A DNA stretch of 64,000 bases from Apostichopus japonicus (lineage: Eukaryota; Echinodermata; Holothuroidea; Aspidochirotida; Stichopodidae): contig NC_092566.1 of the NCBI RefSeq assembly GCF_037975245.1, positions 14,502,501-14,566,500 on the forward strand, written 5' to 3'. Positions 39,501-54,500 of this stretch are shown piece by piece. The translations under genes were made by a program, and so were the position numbers. The notes under the pieces are model-generated. The model searched no databases. It saw only the letters and a program-made list of their open reading frames with translations, and was not told where the DNA came from. Every line of letters starts with the position of its first letter. The first letter of the stretch is position 1.

Positions 39501-42500
39501 TTATCATAGTTATTGTTTCAAAGGGTAATGAATTGACAATGGATAGTTACAATTTCTCCTCCTTTCTTTAATTTATACCGACTTGGGCTCAGTCATCACA
39601 AACCAAATTACCACCACAACTTCAGGGCAAAGTTGTAGTCCGATGAAATTTGGACGACTTAAATTAGATTTGGTAGTCGTCCGGCACACAACTTTTTGTT
39701 GACATCAAGGTCAGATTGCATTGTAGCTGTAAATACCCTTAAATAGGTAAAAATGTTAAACTGGTGTCAATTTCCTATCACTTTGGAGATCCTAAAATAA
39801 AACAAATCTAGTTGCTGGCCTATGATATCCAAGAGAAGGCGAGTGTTAAATGTCCGAACGCTGGTGTCTGTTCAGCAAACCTACACATCTCTCCTTCAGT
39901 TTACATATTGCTGTTATATTCACCAACCCCACACATCTCTCCTAAATTGTGCATAGTGGTCAATCTTTTGTTATTTTGATCATTTTTTTCTCCAACAACC
40001 ACATATGCCATTCAGACAACAACAAAAATAACTTTTGGTTGTCAGACAGACAACCAGCAAAAAATCCATAAAAATCTGCCCTGCAACTTGTTGTGACAAG
40101 GTTATCATTTTCAACATCTGCAGACTTCAAAGCTCTTATTAATACCAATCACCAATCCATTTTAATCCTGTGTTCTACAGAAAGGATGAAATTCCAGATT
40201 GAAAAATTAAACTTTCCCCCCACAATGGTCAAGCCTGCCTATAGAATAACAGTCCTCCTCGAATTCACTCGAGCACTTAATGGTTGATACTTGATAGCAT
40301 AAACTACCCCAAATTCCATTATTAGAATCCATCCTTGAGCACACCTAATTAATTGACCAGCCACCGTATGATTGTAAACACAAGTGCTCTAATGGCCAGC
40401 ACTACTTTCCTGTGTGAAGACAAATTTGGCTGGACCACTGAAATAGTACACTGTGTGTTTAATGATGAACATGCACAGAGGAGTGGCTAGCATTACCAAC
40501 TCGGGTAGATATTCAATCTCCCCTGTTTTTGGCCAAAAACAGGGGACTCGGGTGGTATTTGCTGTAGGCAGGGAAGATCGTAATGCCCCTCATTGTTTGG
40601 AAACACTGCAGATTTGATGATGTAGCTTTTATGACGACTACATTTAAATTTAAGCACTAATTTCATGAACTGATGCATTCTTCAGACCGGATGAAATGAG
40701 ACTTACCAAGTCAATGCATTCACCTCCATTCTCACATCTCGCTGACCCGATACAGTCATCAATGTTTTCTTCGCAGAGTGAACCGGAGAAACCGAGAAGA
40801 CAAGAGCAGTAACGGATACCTCCATCTTCTCCACAAACTCCGCCGTTATTGCAAGGATTCCTCTGACATGGAATGAACTCTTCACAAAACTGCCCCATCC
40901 AATCTATGGAGTGAATTCAACCAACTTTTAATACACAATGTCACAAACATTGCTGAATTGCATTCAGTTACCGAAAACATGTCAAAGTCCCTGGAAATAC
41001 CAGGGTATTTCATTTATTTATTTCATTTATTTATTTTGTATGAAAAATTTTGATTTTGAAACAGAATGACATGGATGTGCCAGTTTTTGCCCCTCGTCAC
41101 ACATAGCCACAGGTTGTAACTGGGAAACACAGGTTGACTCAGGAACCTGTGCTAAGAAATTCAGTGTGTGAGAACATGCGAACTAATTGCCACTATGCAG
41201 TACTGTACTATTCTTGGGTTGGGTTAATATCTGTTGTTTGCAGCAGGGTGGAAACACATATTTACCAACCCTGTCACAAGTGTCAAAATCTACAGGTTTC
41301 CATACATTTTAGATATGTGTAAAATATGTGATTTTACATGTGAAATTGGTTTCTCACTCAAGTTCACGAGTGCTTAGTTGTTTTGTTTCTACTGTGATCC
41401 TGTGTGATCGCATATACTAATTGACAGAGGTATTATTTGTCAGTCTAAGTAAGGGTTAACATGGACAGGGCTGGACCACTTCTACAGTAGAAGTCACATC
41501 TTATTTCTCACTACAGTGATCTAACAGTTCTAACGCTACAAAGTACTCCTCACCTACAAAGGAATATTAAAGCAGCTACATAGTGCTAAACAATGGGCAT
41601 TTTTTCCGTGAATCTTATATACAAACAGAAATTGCTAGAATATTCTATGAGGACCTGAAGTGGTCAGCTATGCTCAAGCTGATCATATTCCTTCAATTCA
41701 AAACGCTTTATGTATCTTTCATCGTAGAAACAATTAATGCTGTTTATTACATCCTTCATGTCTTCCAACAATCTGAATCATCTTTAAATAGATCAAATAT
41801 TATCAACATGGTTGTCTTAGACCCTAAAACGTAGAGAAAACCCAGATTTGAGACATAATCTCTTACCCTGAGAGCAGTTACAGTGATAGCTGGCAACACC
41901 ATCGACGCAGCTTGCTCCGTTGATGCAACTGTGATCCGAGCAATCATCGATATTCTCTTCGCATAATGTCCCCGAGTAGCCCTCCGGACACTGACATGTG
42001 TAACCGTTTACCAGGTCAACACAGCTGCCACCATGATGACAAGGCTGGGTGTGACAATCGTCGAGGTCAGTTTGACAGTGGAGACCGATATAACCGATTG
42101 TACACAAACAACGGTACCCTGCAGCTACACCGTCAACGCATGTGGAGCCATGTTGGCAGGGACTGCCCAGACATCTGTCTACGTTTTCTTCGCATAGATC
42201 TCCAGTCAACCAATCGGGACACAAACAGCTGTGGGGAGAGAAGTCGGCTATAAAATCGAGCACACGATCATCGCCATCGTTGCCAGGAAATAACGAATAC
42301 TGTCAGTGATAATTTAATTTAATTTAATTTTGTTAACTTAATTTTAATCAATTTTTTAATTTAATTTTAATCAATTGGCCACCACACTCTGGTACCTGTG
42401 AGGTAACTTGTCATTGGGCGCAGTATAATATTTTATTGACCAGGGGTAATATAACATCTGTAAAGCGCTTTGAGACCTATCGCTGGTATAAAGCACTATA

Positions 42501-45500
42501 TAAAAAGCAAATAGAAATATAAACAAAAAAAATTAACATTAAAAAATTTACCTTAAAAGTAGAAAAATTTATCATTGTCGACAACGTTCTTGCAAACAGA
42601 CCAGACAGAGTGTGTATGATACCAAAAAAAAGTACATTTTCTCTTCTCCCACTGTTGCATGACAGTTTCAATTGAGAGTTAATTGTAAACTCACCTAAAT
42701 CCACCTATCCGAGCCAGACAAGAACTCCCTTCTGCACACGGATTAGACGCACAGTAGTCTGTCACGACATCGCACAGTTCCCCCTCGTGACCAAACACAC
42801 ACTCACAGGCGTATCGATTGAGGAGATCAATGCAAGTGGCACCATTCTCACAACGGCTGAAAAGGGAAAAAGATTGCGCTTGCAAGATTTAATTGAAGCC
42901 GTTCATGTTCTTATTATGGAATTGTTATGGATCTCGTCCTATTTTACATTTGACTAAAGAACAAATTTAATATTCAGATCCATTTCATTTTCCTTGTGGT
43001 TAAATATCGCTGATTCCCTGTTGTCTTTTTTTTAATGGTGTATTTTATTTCGGTGCAATTAATTTCATTTTTAAGTTTGCTCATTCCATTGCTTATAACA
43101 TATTGTTTTATAGTACAACTTTGAAAACTCACAACAACTTCTACAAAATATAAGTTCACTCTTGGACAAAATTAAGACTTTGCAAGGACTAGATGTTATC
43201 CAGACATTACCCAGGCCTGTATACAGCTTTCTTTACCCCCCCCCCCCAAAAAAAAAATTGAAAATAGTCTCAACAGGTATGCTTGCAGACTAGAACATTT
43301 AAGTGTTTGACATGGTCTTATATAAGATGAAAGGTGTTCTTACTGGTCTTCACATTCATCGATTTCGACTTCACAGTTCGTTCCTGTGTAACCAGGTTGA
43401 CAGATACATGCATATGATGCCACAGCATCCACACAGCTGGCTTGGTTCAAGCATGGATTCGGTAGACACTCATTTATGTCAATTTCACAATTTATGCCTG
43501 TCAAAGACAAAACCAAACATAACTGTCACTGTTGTATGACGTCACCGTTCTACATTATTACCATAATCTTAGCATGACGCTGTACGACGGCTGGAAAATG
43601 AATTGTGAATGCTGATAGCAGTGCATTCTGCCATCCCCCTCTCCCCACCCCCACCCCTTGTGACTATTTTACCATACTTCATAGAAAGAGCGTGTGTTCC
43701 TACAGCCCATCATAACTTGCTCATAAATGTGTACCAGATGGTTGGTTTAGAGTGGGTGTACACTTACTGCAGCTTTTCATTCACACTTACTTCTTCTCAA
43801 ATTAAGTCATCATTATTTTCTGGTTGAAGCAACTACCGGTAACTTCTCGTCAACAGGTGCTTTTCTCAGAAATTATCACTGGAATCATGTAGAAATGTTT
43901 CAGTAATATAATGTGTTCATAAAAAACACAAACCACAAGAACAGACTGGAATTTCAGTCAGAAGAAAAGAATAAAGTTGCAATTATGAACCTACGTATTG
44001 CTGTATATTGTGTTTTTACTGTCTCCGCTACTGGTAATACAAACGCAATAACAGTCACTGCTTGCGTGTGTGGTGGGTATTGTTTTTAATTCTATTCCAT
44101 TGTTAGTAGGTAGCCAGAATTAGTAAAGTTTCCCTAAAACTTCCTTCCTCTCTGGTTTCTTTCATTTCAGTGAAAAAGTGAATATTTCTGTCTTCTTATA
44201 CATGCTATGTTTTCTATAATAATAAATGATATGACTTCCGTTAAAATACTCATCACCTTACTCATAAAGCACCACTGATTTGATAAATACATGAAGTATA
44301 AATAATAATAAATAAGAATGATAAATCATCAATTGAATTTGTACTGAATTTAAGTGATGGTTCATTTCTAAAGGTTTACTATCTTCAATACCCCCCCCCC
44401 CCAACCCCACCTTGTCCAGTTTAAATTGATAGTCATCCCAAATGATTCTTGGATTACATAACGGTCAAGCCCGCCTATAGAAGAACAGTCCTCCTCAAAT
44501 TCACTCGAGCATTAATAATTTGTTACTTGATAGCATAAACTACCCCAAATACTGCCATAAGGATTCATCCTTGAGCGCACCTATTTACTTGACCAGTCAC
44601 CTGTATGATTGTAAACACAAGTGCTCTAATGGCTAACACTACTTTCCTATGTGTAAAGACAAGTTTGGCTTGACCACTGAAATAATACACTGTGTGTTTA
44701 ATCATGAATTTTCAGCGGAGCGTTCCGGTATGGCTAGCATTACCAACTCGGGTAAATATTCAATCTGCCCTGTTTTGAGCCAAGAACAGGGGCCTCGGGA
44801 GGTACGGTATTTGCTATAGGCAGGGAAGATCGTAATGTAAAGTGACAAATGTTGTAATCCGAGAATGGTTCACATTGAAGAGAGAGTCGTATAACCCCTA
44901 ATATCATATTTACCTGAATAACCATCAAAACACATGCACAGATATCCAAGCTCCTGGTTGATGCAGGAAGCCCCGTGTAAGCAGGTTGCGTTTCTGCAGT
45001 AGTCTATGCTATCGACACAGAGTGGTCCAGTCTTGCCCGGTCGACACAAACATCTGAACCCATCGATTTCGTCCAAGCAAGTCGAGCCGCTTGCACAAGG
45101 TCCTGGCTCGCACTCATCGATTTCTGTTTCACAATGGACGCCTGAAATGTGCAACGCAGGTTATTCCCGTTAAAGAAAAATATTCTGAAACTTAAATCTT
45201 TCGAAAGTCGGTTTAATTTTTTTGAAAAACTGGCAATGAAAACAAGATAGCAATCCACTGACAAGGTGAGAAGGGTTGAAAACAAATTAATGTAACTGAT
45301 ATATGCATATTGAATTGATACCTCTCAACGTTTGACACAGACACACTGATACAGAGACTAAACCTGAGACTTGGCAGAGAACACAGCCAAACCAGAGGAG
45401 GAGGAGGAGGAGGAGGAGGAGGAGGAGGAGGAGGAGGAGGAGGAGGAGGAGGAGGAGGAGGAGGAGGAGGAGGAGGAGGAGGAGGAGGAGGAGGAGGAGG

Positions 45501-48500
45501 AGAAGGAGGAGAAGGAGGAGGAGAAGGAGGAGAAGGAGGAGAAGAAGGAGGAGGAGGAGAAGGAGGAGAAGGAGAAGGAGAAGGAGAAGGAGAAGGAGAA
45601 GGAGAAGGAGAAGAAGAAGAAGGAGAAGGAGCATAATCTTCACACAAAGTTATCAATTAATAAATAAATAAAAAATCTGGTACCCTCAGAGGACTTACAG
45701 ACGGTAACTTCAATACAACCAAAGCTATACCTGAGGAACTGTTTTAAAATCACCCTGCTGGATTCAGATGTGTAAATTTGTTCGCAATTGATCCCCTCAT
45801 GAATATTCAGTCTGCTGTTGTCGTCAACACTTTATGCCTACTTTCAAGGATTTATTCTATAGAAAGTGCATTTCCATGAACAAAAGAACTCACTTCCTTA
45901 CCCACTTCCTTACCCATATATACCCATATATAGCTTTCAAGGATTTATTCTATAGAAAGTGCATTTCCATGAACAAAAGAACTCACTTCCTTACCCATAT
46001 ATCCTTCAGAAACAAATACATTATTTCTTGTGGATGTTTCCCCTAGCAAGGTTGTGGGTTAATTGTGTCCAGTGAACATACATGCCCTTGCTACTGAATA
46101 AACATTTTTTATGAACTCATAAACAGTGATAATATCAAGACACACAAAAAGACCCTCCCCTACTCACTAATCTTAACATACATTTTCTACTGGAGTACAG
46201 TAATAATAAGAATCAACCAAGGTCATTTTGACATTGAACACAACCTAACACTAACCTCTCACACTCACACCTGGATTCATTTACTAACACTAACCTACAT
46301 ATCCACTGTGGCACTAACACCTGTACTCATTTACTAACACTGACCTTCATATCCACCGTGGCACTCACACCTGTACTCATTTACTAATACTAACCATCAT
46401 ATCCACCGTGGCACTAACACCTGTATTCATTACTAACACTACCTACATATCCACCGCGAGACTAACACCTGTATTCATTTCCTAACACTAACCTACATAT
46501 CCACCTTGGCACTCACACCTGTTTTCATTTACTAACACTAACCTTCATATCCACCGTGGCACTCACACCTGTACTCATTTACCAACACTAACCTTCATAT
46601 CCACCGTGGCACTCACACCTGTATTCATTTACTGAATCCAGGCAATCAGCGTGGATTGAGCATGGTGCGGAAGCACACTCGTCTAGGTTTGTCTCGCAGT
46701 GTCGGCCAGTGAAACCCGGTACACAATCACATGCATATTCATTTCTTTGGCCAGCTATCTCTAAGAGGTTGCAAGTAGCTCCATTCTCACATCTCTCATC
46801 ATCACAAATGGTTCTCCTATGACCACAAGTTTCTCCTGAGGATAGAAGAAAAGAATACAATTGCAGCATAATGCAGGGGGGGCAGAAATTGATATTTAAG
46901 CCTTTTTAAGTACATCATTTAATCCATAAGACACTTCTGGGCGATTAATTTGTAAAATGATCTTAACGATTAGAGAAAACCCAGTTTCCATTATGAAGGG
47001 TATGGGGGGACCTGTCTCTCTTCTTCACATCAACAACTAAAGCAGTGCAATTACATAAGCGATGCAATAATGGACAGAAAAGTATATATTAGCTTGATTA
47101 TACTTGATAACATTACCAGTGGGTGGATAAACTCAATAAACTCAATGGCCCCCTTTAATACCAATATCACTTCATAGCTGTCTTGAGGATTTATGAAGCA
47201 AAGCAATTCGTTCCTGTCAGTGTGGCATGATGTTACTAAATGTCATCATATCAGTAGTAGGTAGGGGGCCGCTAAACTGGCTGAGATTCATGGCAATTAA
47301 AGATGTGCTAACTAGATTGAACTCCCGATGACCAACCTGCATATTCAATGGGACAGATACATGTTGCTCCTCCTCTAGTCTGTGAGCAGGTTCCACCATT
47401 ATCACAGAGCAATTCATCGCAGTAGTCAATTTTGTCCTCACAATGTTGCCCAGTGAATCCAGTGTAACAGTTACACCGGTAGCTGTCTCCTTCTGTATCG
47501 ACGCAGTCACCGTTGTTGCAAGGGTTTCTACTGCAGGCTGGTACTCTGCTGGTACAGTTTATGCCTGTAAAACCTGTCCAGAACAAGGTATTAGAAATCG
47601 AAAAAAGAGAAACATAGCATTAATTTAAAGAAGACATGGACTTTTTAAGAATTTTCATTTGGAATAACTAAAACTTTCTACATTGTTTAAAATGTTTAAT
47701 CATTTCCTACTTTCTGCCATACATTCATCTTAAGATTTGAACAACCACCAAAGATTTTTTAAAACACTTTCAATGAAATTTTCCAAACCTGATGAACAAA
47801 TTCAATGTTAATAAGAAGATTCTTCCTCTGTTGTTATTTGTGGGGTAAGGAAATGGAATTTGGTATCAAGGTTTGTGAATGCAAGTAAGGAAGATAAACA
47901 TCATATTGAAGCCAAAGTTAGAAAGGCAAATCGTGTGATTGGTGTAATTCAGCCAACATAGGCCTCGTCCTATACCGACAGCTTCTAGAAGTTTAAATAG
48001 ACAAGATGATGCGTCTTCTCTTCTCTTTTCCTATCTTGTCTTCTCTTATCTTGTAATACCTTCTCTTTTCTTGCCCTACCTTGTCTTCTCTTGTCTTGTC
48101 CTATCTTGTCTTCTCTAACCTTGTCTTATCCTTTTTGGTTTTACAGTACCTTGTCTTATCCTTTTTGGTCTTACAGGACCTTGTCTTATCCTTTTTGGTC
48201 TTGCAGTACCTTGTCTTTTCCTACCTTGTCTTCTGTCTTATCCTATCTTGCCTTATCTTTTCTTTTCCTATTTTGTCTTGTCTTTTCCTATCTTGTCTTC
48301 CCTTGTCTTGTCCTATCTTGTATTCTCTTACCTTGTCTTATCCTTTTTCGTCTTACCGTACCTTGTCTTATCCTATCTTGTCTTATCTTTCTTATATTCT
48401 CTTTCCTTGTCTTTTCTGTTCTCTTATCTTCTCTTTCCTATCTTGGCTTTCCTTATCTCCTTATCTTATCTTCTCTTGTCTTTTCCTACCTTGTCTTCCC

Positions 48501-51500
48501 TTGTCTTTTCTTTTCCTATCTTGTCTTATCATGTCATGTCTCGTCTCATCCGGTTAGTCTGTCTGTCTTGTCTTTTCCTATCTTGTCTGTTCTTTTCCTA
48601 TCTTGTCTTATCTTGTGTTATCTTTTCTTGTTTTGTCTTTCCTTATCTTTTCTATTCCTATGCCTTATCTTATCTTTCTATTCCTATGCCTTATCTTATC
48701 TTTTCCTATCTTGTCTTATCTTTTCCCATCTTATCTTGTCTTTTCTTGTCTTCTCGTATCTTTCCATCTGTCTGTCATCTCTCACCTGCCATACAAACTA
48801 TATATTACCTTCTATCGACACGCTGACTTTTCAAGTATTTTAATTGACATTCTCCCGACCTTTCCCTGTGGTGTTATCTCTCACCTGTGGCACAACGACA
48901 TTGATATTCGTGACCTGCCGCCTCACAAGAACCTCCATTATGGCACGGTTGATGACTGCACGGGTCTCTCTCTGTCTCACAGAGGTTACCCTCAAATCCA
49001 GGTTGGCAATAGCAGACAAACGAAGACAAGCCATCTTGACATGTCCCTCCATTTAGACAAGGATTCTGCTCACAATCGTTGATGTCGACGGAGCAGTCTG
49101 GCCCTAAGAAGATGAACAAAGTAGAACCATGTATAGTTATCAGTAAACAGGGATCGATGTGCCCACGCTTGGCGGCACTGGGCCGCCACGCCCAGCACTA
49201 AAAATTACTTACTTTTTTCATCTAAAATCCCGACATTCCTAACAATATATTCAACATAAATTGGGCCTAGCCTATGCCAAAATCATACAGACTAATAATG
49301 CATCAGTTACGCATGCGAGAAACATTACTTACGGCTCTCAATCGGTCCCTTGTAAAATCTCTTTTTAACAAGCTAATAACTTTTACCAGGTATGCAATAT
49401 ATTTCACTAAAAAAAAAATTAAAAAATGTAAATTGTTAGCAAAACTAGTACTTGTGCATAAAAAGCTACACAAGTGCCAACATTAAGCATCTGAGCACCT
49501 TCAAAAATTTCTCAAAGAGGAGGGGAACACCCCCTCCCCCTAAGACCCCTCCCCCAGGACGGCGATCAGTATACTTGACACTCAGGAAATCCTGGGCACA
49601 TCCCTGAGTACATATGCCAATTGTAATACCATGAATAATTTTGAAATGAATCCTTTCGACAAAAAATTTGACAGCAGTATCAGCAAATCTCCTAAGTAGG
49701 AAAAAACGTTATCACACATAGAAAATTTTCACAGTGAGCATCACATTACTTTGAGCCACTTACAGAAACAAAACTCACATCGTCACCATACCCATGCCAA
49801 TAATAAAGCATTTCCTCCACGAACAGAAACAGCCAAGTTGGGTCGCTTTTGTTCCTTGGTAATTATGCTCAGCATGTTTTTCAGCAGAATTAATGTGCAG
49901 GAAATGAATATCAATCATTTCTTCTTTTTTTCATTTTTTCTTCATTTAGCAGTCAAAACGAACAGCAAAACTTGTTTTGCACCAGTAATTGTCACAGGCA
50001 ACAACTGACTGTACATCAGAGGTTCTACAGTACTTACCAAAACAGACTAGAGAATTTATTCCAGAGTGAGGCTCACATCATGTTTGTAGTTCTCAGACAG
50101 GTGAATGTAACTTTCTGATTGTTATCAGAGCTTGCCAACATTTACAAACACTTTCACTATTTTCCTAGTTCACTTTAAAACACCAGCATTTTACATACAA
50201 GGCCAATGCATGCCTCAAATTACAAACAAGTTCTCATATAGTTTAAGACAAATGCTCGTTGGTCTGTATGAACCAATTTACACTTTGCTAAAGAAAACCA
50301 AATCAATGAAACTGCAGTTACGATGCTATTGGGATGACTCTAAGGGTTAAATTGGGTCAGCTTGCCGTCAGTCTGTTATTGCAGCTCTTTCTTTTCAATG
50401 CATCGATAAGCCTACCATTATCGCAGACTCTTGGAATCCTGTTTTTCTACGGGAACAAATCATACTAAACATTAACTATAGTATTCGATACAAACTAGGG
50501 GAAATTCCCATAAGTTGTCAGCTCTGTGGTTTGCTAACCTAAATATCATTCATACCACTAACCTGTGTAGCCTTCAGTGCATGTGCATGAAAACGAGTTC
50601 ACTCCATCCAAACACGTTGCCCCATTCTGGCAAGGCTGGGTTTCGCATTCGTCAATCTCTATCTCACAGTTACTGCCGATGAATCCAGGGATACAGCTAC
50701 ATAAATAATCCTGGATGAGATTTTCACAGCTACCGCTGTTTAGGCAAGGGCTGCTGGAGCAGTGATCTACATCTATGACCCCCCAAAGAAAAAGAGCACT
50801 TTAATTTATAATATAAGAACAAATATTACAAGCTTAAACTTTAAATTGGAGTTCTCCTTTGGGAAAGAAACAGACCCTATTTAAGCATCATTTATAACCA
50901 ACAACACATGTTTTGAAGAAGGAAATTAGTTAATTATGTAAAAAAGCAAAATTACTAACTAAGTTATGCTTCATTTTGCACTAAACTGGTTAAACTTTCA
51001 ACTGTTGTGTATACACTATTGAACAAAGTTCAAAAATGAAAAAAAAACATGTAAGATCCAAGACCATGAATGACTAACGAAGAGTACCACAATTCTCTTA
51101 TCGCCTACCAATGCATTGTGCCTGACTGGTGCTGCCTGCAGATTCTGTTGTTTGTCGTCCGTCGCAGATCAAGCAAAACCGTTGTCCTACGTTTGGTTGG
51201 TAATACCTTTGAGGGCAAAGGGTACATGGACTTAAACCCGATGCAGAATAGCTGCCAGATGGGCAAGGTTCTGTTGAGGATGATCAGAATTAACATGAAA
51301 TGAAATAAACATGTTCACTCTGTTACTTATGTCAGTTCTGTTATATTCATCCTTCCCTATAAAGCCCCACCCTCCTCCCCTCCATCCCCCTTACCCTCCT
51401 TATAAGTACATCTAGTGGGTAAATGTTGTGACAACTCCAGAAAGAGAAAAAACTTTACAGTAATTCATCTTTTATATCACTTATCATATTATTTTCTAAC

Positions 51501-54500
51501 CTAGGAAACAAGCATAATAATTGCTACTCCCTAGTGTACCATATATACATCGACTGTTGCACAGTTTGACTTTTTAAGTTATTTGTATAGACAACTGCAG
51601 TTTACACACAAACAAGCACAATTAACATTGGTCACACACACACAAGTAACTTTTAAGTTATTTGTATAGACAATTGCAGTTTACACTGCATTATGCAGAC
51701 TAACAAGCACAATTAACATTGGTCACACACACAGAAAAAAAATACATAGGAGCAAATGATATTAAGGGTAATGACAGGCAGTTAGCTTGAAGACCTAAAT
51801 ACATAACAAACTAACACTTGAATGGATGTAAGTCTAGAGGCAAATATTCTAACATATTCAATTAAGCATCCTGATGATATCTGCATTCAATTCCTATGCA
51901 TGGTTGTCAAGATAAAAAAAAAAACATTTGCACTTGAAAATGTCTTGTACAAAAAGTGAAGTTGAAGCAAACAGGTGTGATGTCATAGATGCACACATCT
52001 AATAACTGAGGTTAGGTGTTCCTTTGATATGCACACCCAATGTAGGAATTGCAGGCAAAATTCACCAGGGTGCTAAGAATATCTTCTTCTTTCATTTATA
52101 CAGTCAAACTCAATCTTCCTCTCGACGGTATCATTTCAAATTCTGACTGAATTCAATATTCCGTGTACACCTTAAAATAAAATACCTGTACATTGGGCTA
52201 GGTCTGTTGCTCCCAGAGACGGCGTACTGAGTTCATCTGGGCAGCTAATACAGCTGGTCTGACCAGCTAAAGGCTGGTAGAATCCTACTTCACACTGTCC
52301 ACAACTAAACAGACCATCCAATGAGGAACTTCCAGGTGGACAAAGCTCTGAATAAACATTAGGTAAAAAAAAAGAAAAGACAAACTTCAATCTACACTTT
52401 TTTCTCCTTATTTGTTTTTTCTTGAAGGCACAATCATCAATGTCACCAGTTTCATCAGACTACCTGATACTAAAGGTTATGTGCAGTTGCATATATCATC
52501 AATAGATTCTCAATCTTCATTTGAAATATATTAATTAACCAAAAAATATCCAAAACAAGTTTATCCTTTGTTGAATTGCAGTCTTATTTGAGGCTATATA
52601 ATAGAAAGGTTTACTATGTTTTGTGCAAAATTTAAACAATTCATAAACTAAAAGAAGGCTTTAGAAGTATAACCAGCATCTAAATTTAATTATGCCATTT
52701 TTTTTTGTCTTCAGCTTCCATTATGCAAAAATTTCAAAGAACTTCTTCCTGACATTAATTATAACGTTTAAAACTGAAGTAAATAAATGATTTAGAGCAA
52801 ATTCCAAGGCATGCATAATTTTATATTTTGGAGACGTGATACTCCTCTCTTAACCATTTGAAAGAGCCATTTGTACCTCCCCCCCCTTTCCTTCCTCCCC
52901 TCTCGCAACAAACTTGCATTCACTTTTATGGCAACAAAATCAATCAAGTTTGATATAGGAACAAAACCTTTGTATTTACCTACAGTCAGTGTTTACTTTT
53001 TTGCTTTTTCAACTAATTCAATTTATGTACACTGTGGATTTCTGTTATCCATGTGACCTTATAACCTTCACCACCCTGGCAATTGTTACAAAATGACAAC
53101 AGACTAAACTAAATATTTTACCGTAACATTCATCCAATCCCTTAGCACCTTCTCCGTCGGTATTTGTACCGTCGGGACAAAGCTTACAGCCTGTTTGCCT
53201 CTCCTCATCCTGGTAGCTGCCTGCAGGGCACGGCACACACTTCTCCTGGTTGTCATCAAAGTAAGATCCAGCCACGCAGGCCACTGCAGGTAAAGATCCA
53301 AGTAAAACTATGTTATCATTATTATTTATTATTACTATTCTTATGATTTATTATTATTATTATTATCATTATTATTTATTATAATTTAGGTTTACAGTCT
53401 TGTTCAGGGCCAAAGCCCTCTGACTTTACAACTTAACCCTGGTCATTGGACACTTGTCATACCTACACACCAAAGTGTGCACAATTCAATCAATATCTCC
53501 TGGGGCACCACAATGCACCACAACCACGTGTCCTCCGGGGGGACTTCCCATAGGGTGCAGCCACAAACCGGCACACGCAACTATATTTACAAGTTGCCTC
53601 GCAAGTCCCAATTTATACACCTGGGTGAAGAGAGGCAATGGCAGATAAAGTGCCTTGCCCAAGGACACAACGCAATGATCTGGCCAGGACTTGAACCTGT
53701 AATCCTTAGATCACAAGTCCACTGCCTTAACCACTTGACCACAACGCCCTCACGTTAGAACATGAGGTCAATATGAGGAGGTAAACTTGTACCTCATTTT
53801 AATGCAATACGTCATATGTACGATGCCAAAATTGTAGGTTAAATGTAACTGTTTTTGTTTTCTTTCTCTCTTTCAAATTTAAATGAAAAGTTTGCTCATT
53901 ATAAAATGAGGAATTTTGAGATCAAATTTGGCATGGTGACAGAAGGCCACCCACAGACTATGCCTCCCCTTTATAAAGCATTGTTTTGATTGATAGATGC
54001 CCTGTGGAATTCTTCTTGTTCAATTTAGTTTGTGGTATTTTTCTAACTCCATAACTTCCATACCTTTTAATTTACAATTGCAAGTAGCATACTTAAGTTA
54101 ACCCACAGTTCTCTGTACCAAACCTTGCTGCGTACATCTCCGCATTTATGCTAGCATTCTGCCGAGTTTGCATAGCAGTGTGAGGTGCGATACCAAGTTC
54201 ATTCATCATTTCCCTTGTGAATTGTGATGTCTAACATTGGGCCATCCATCCAAATATCTTTTAAAAACAGTTGTCATTGATGGATCATTTAACTGTGGGA
54301 CTGATATTTAAAGATAATTTAATATTCACTCACCACACTCTGTGTTCTCCACGTTGGGAACCGCACCATCGGAACATGTCAGTCTGACGGTCTCGACATC
54401 CAAAGGATTCTCGAAGGCGGCTGCATTGCCACCTACGTCTTCTGGAAACTCCAACACGGGTGGTAGGAAACTCTCGAGATCGTTTGCATATCCGAGAAGG

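Noticed and set aside
41966-42253. 95-codon + strand frame
   Set aside because: It is the shadow of the Cys-rich EGF exon 16.
45213-45667. Poly-Leu, poly-Pro and poly-Glu open frames
   Set aside because: They are translations of a (GAG)n microsatellite in three frames.
48081-49082. Long Leu/Ser/Cys-rich + strand open frames (up to 250 codons)
   Set aside because: They read through a pyrimidine-rich satellite with almost no stop-forming triplets and show no domain or codon signal.
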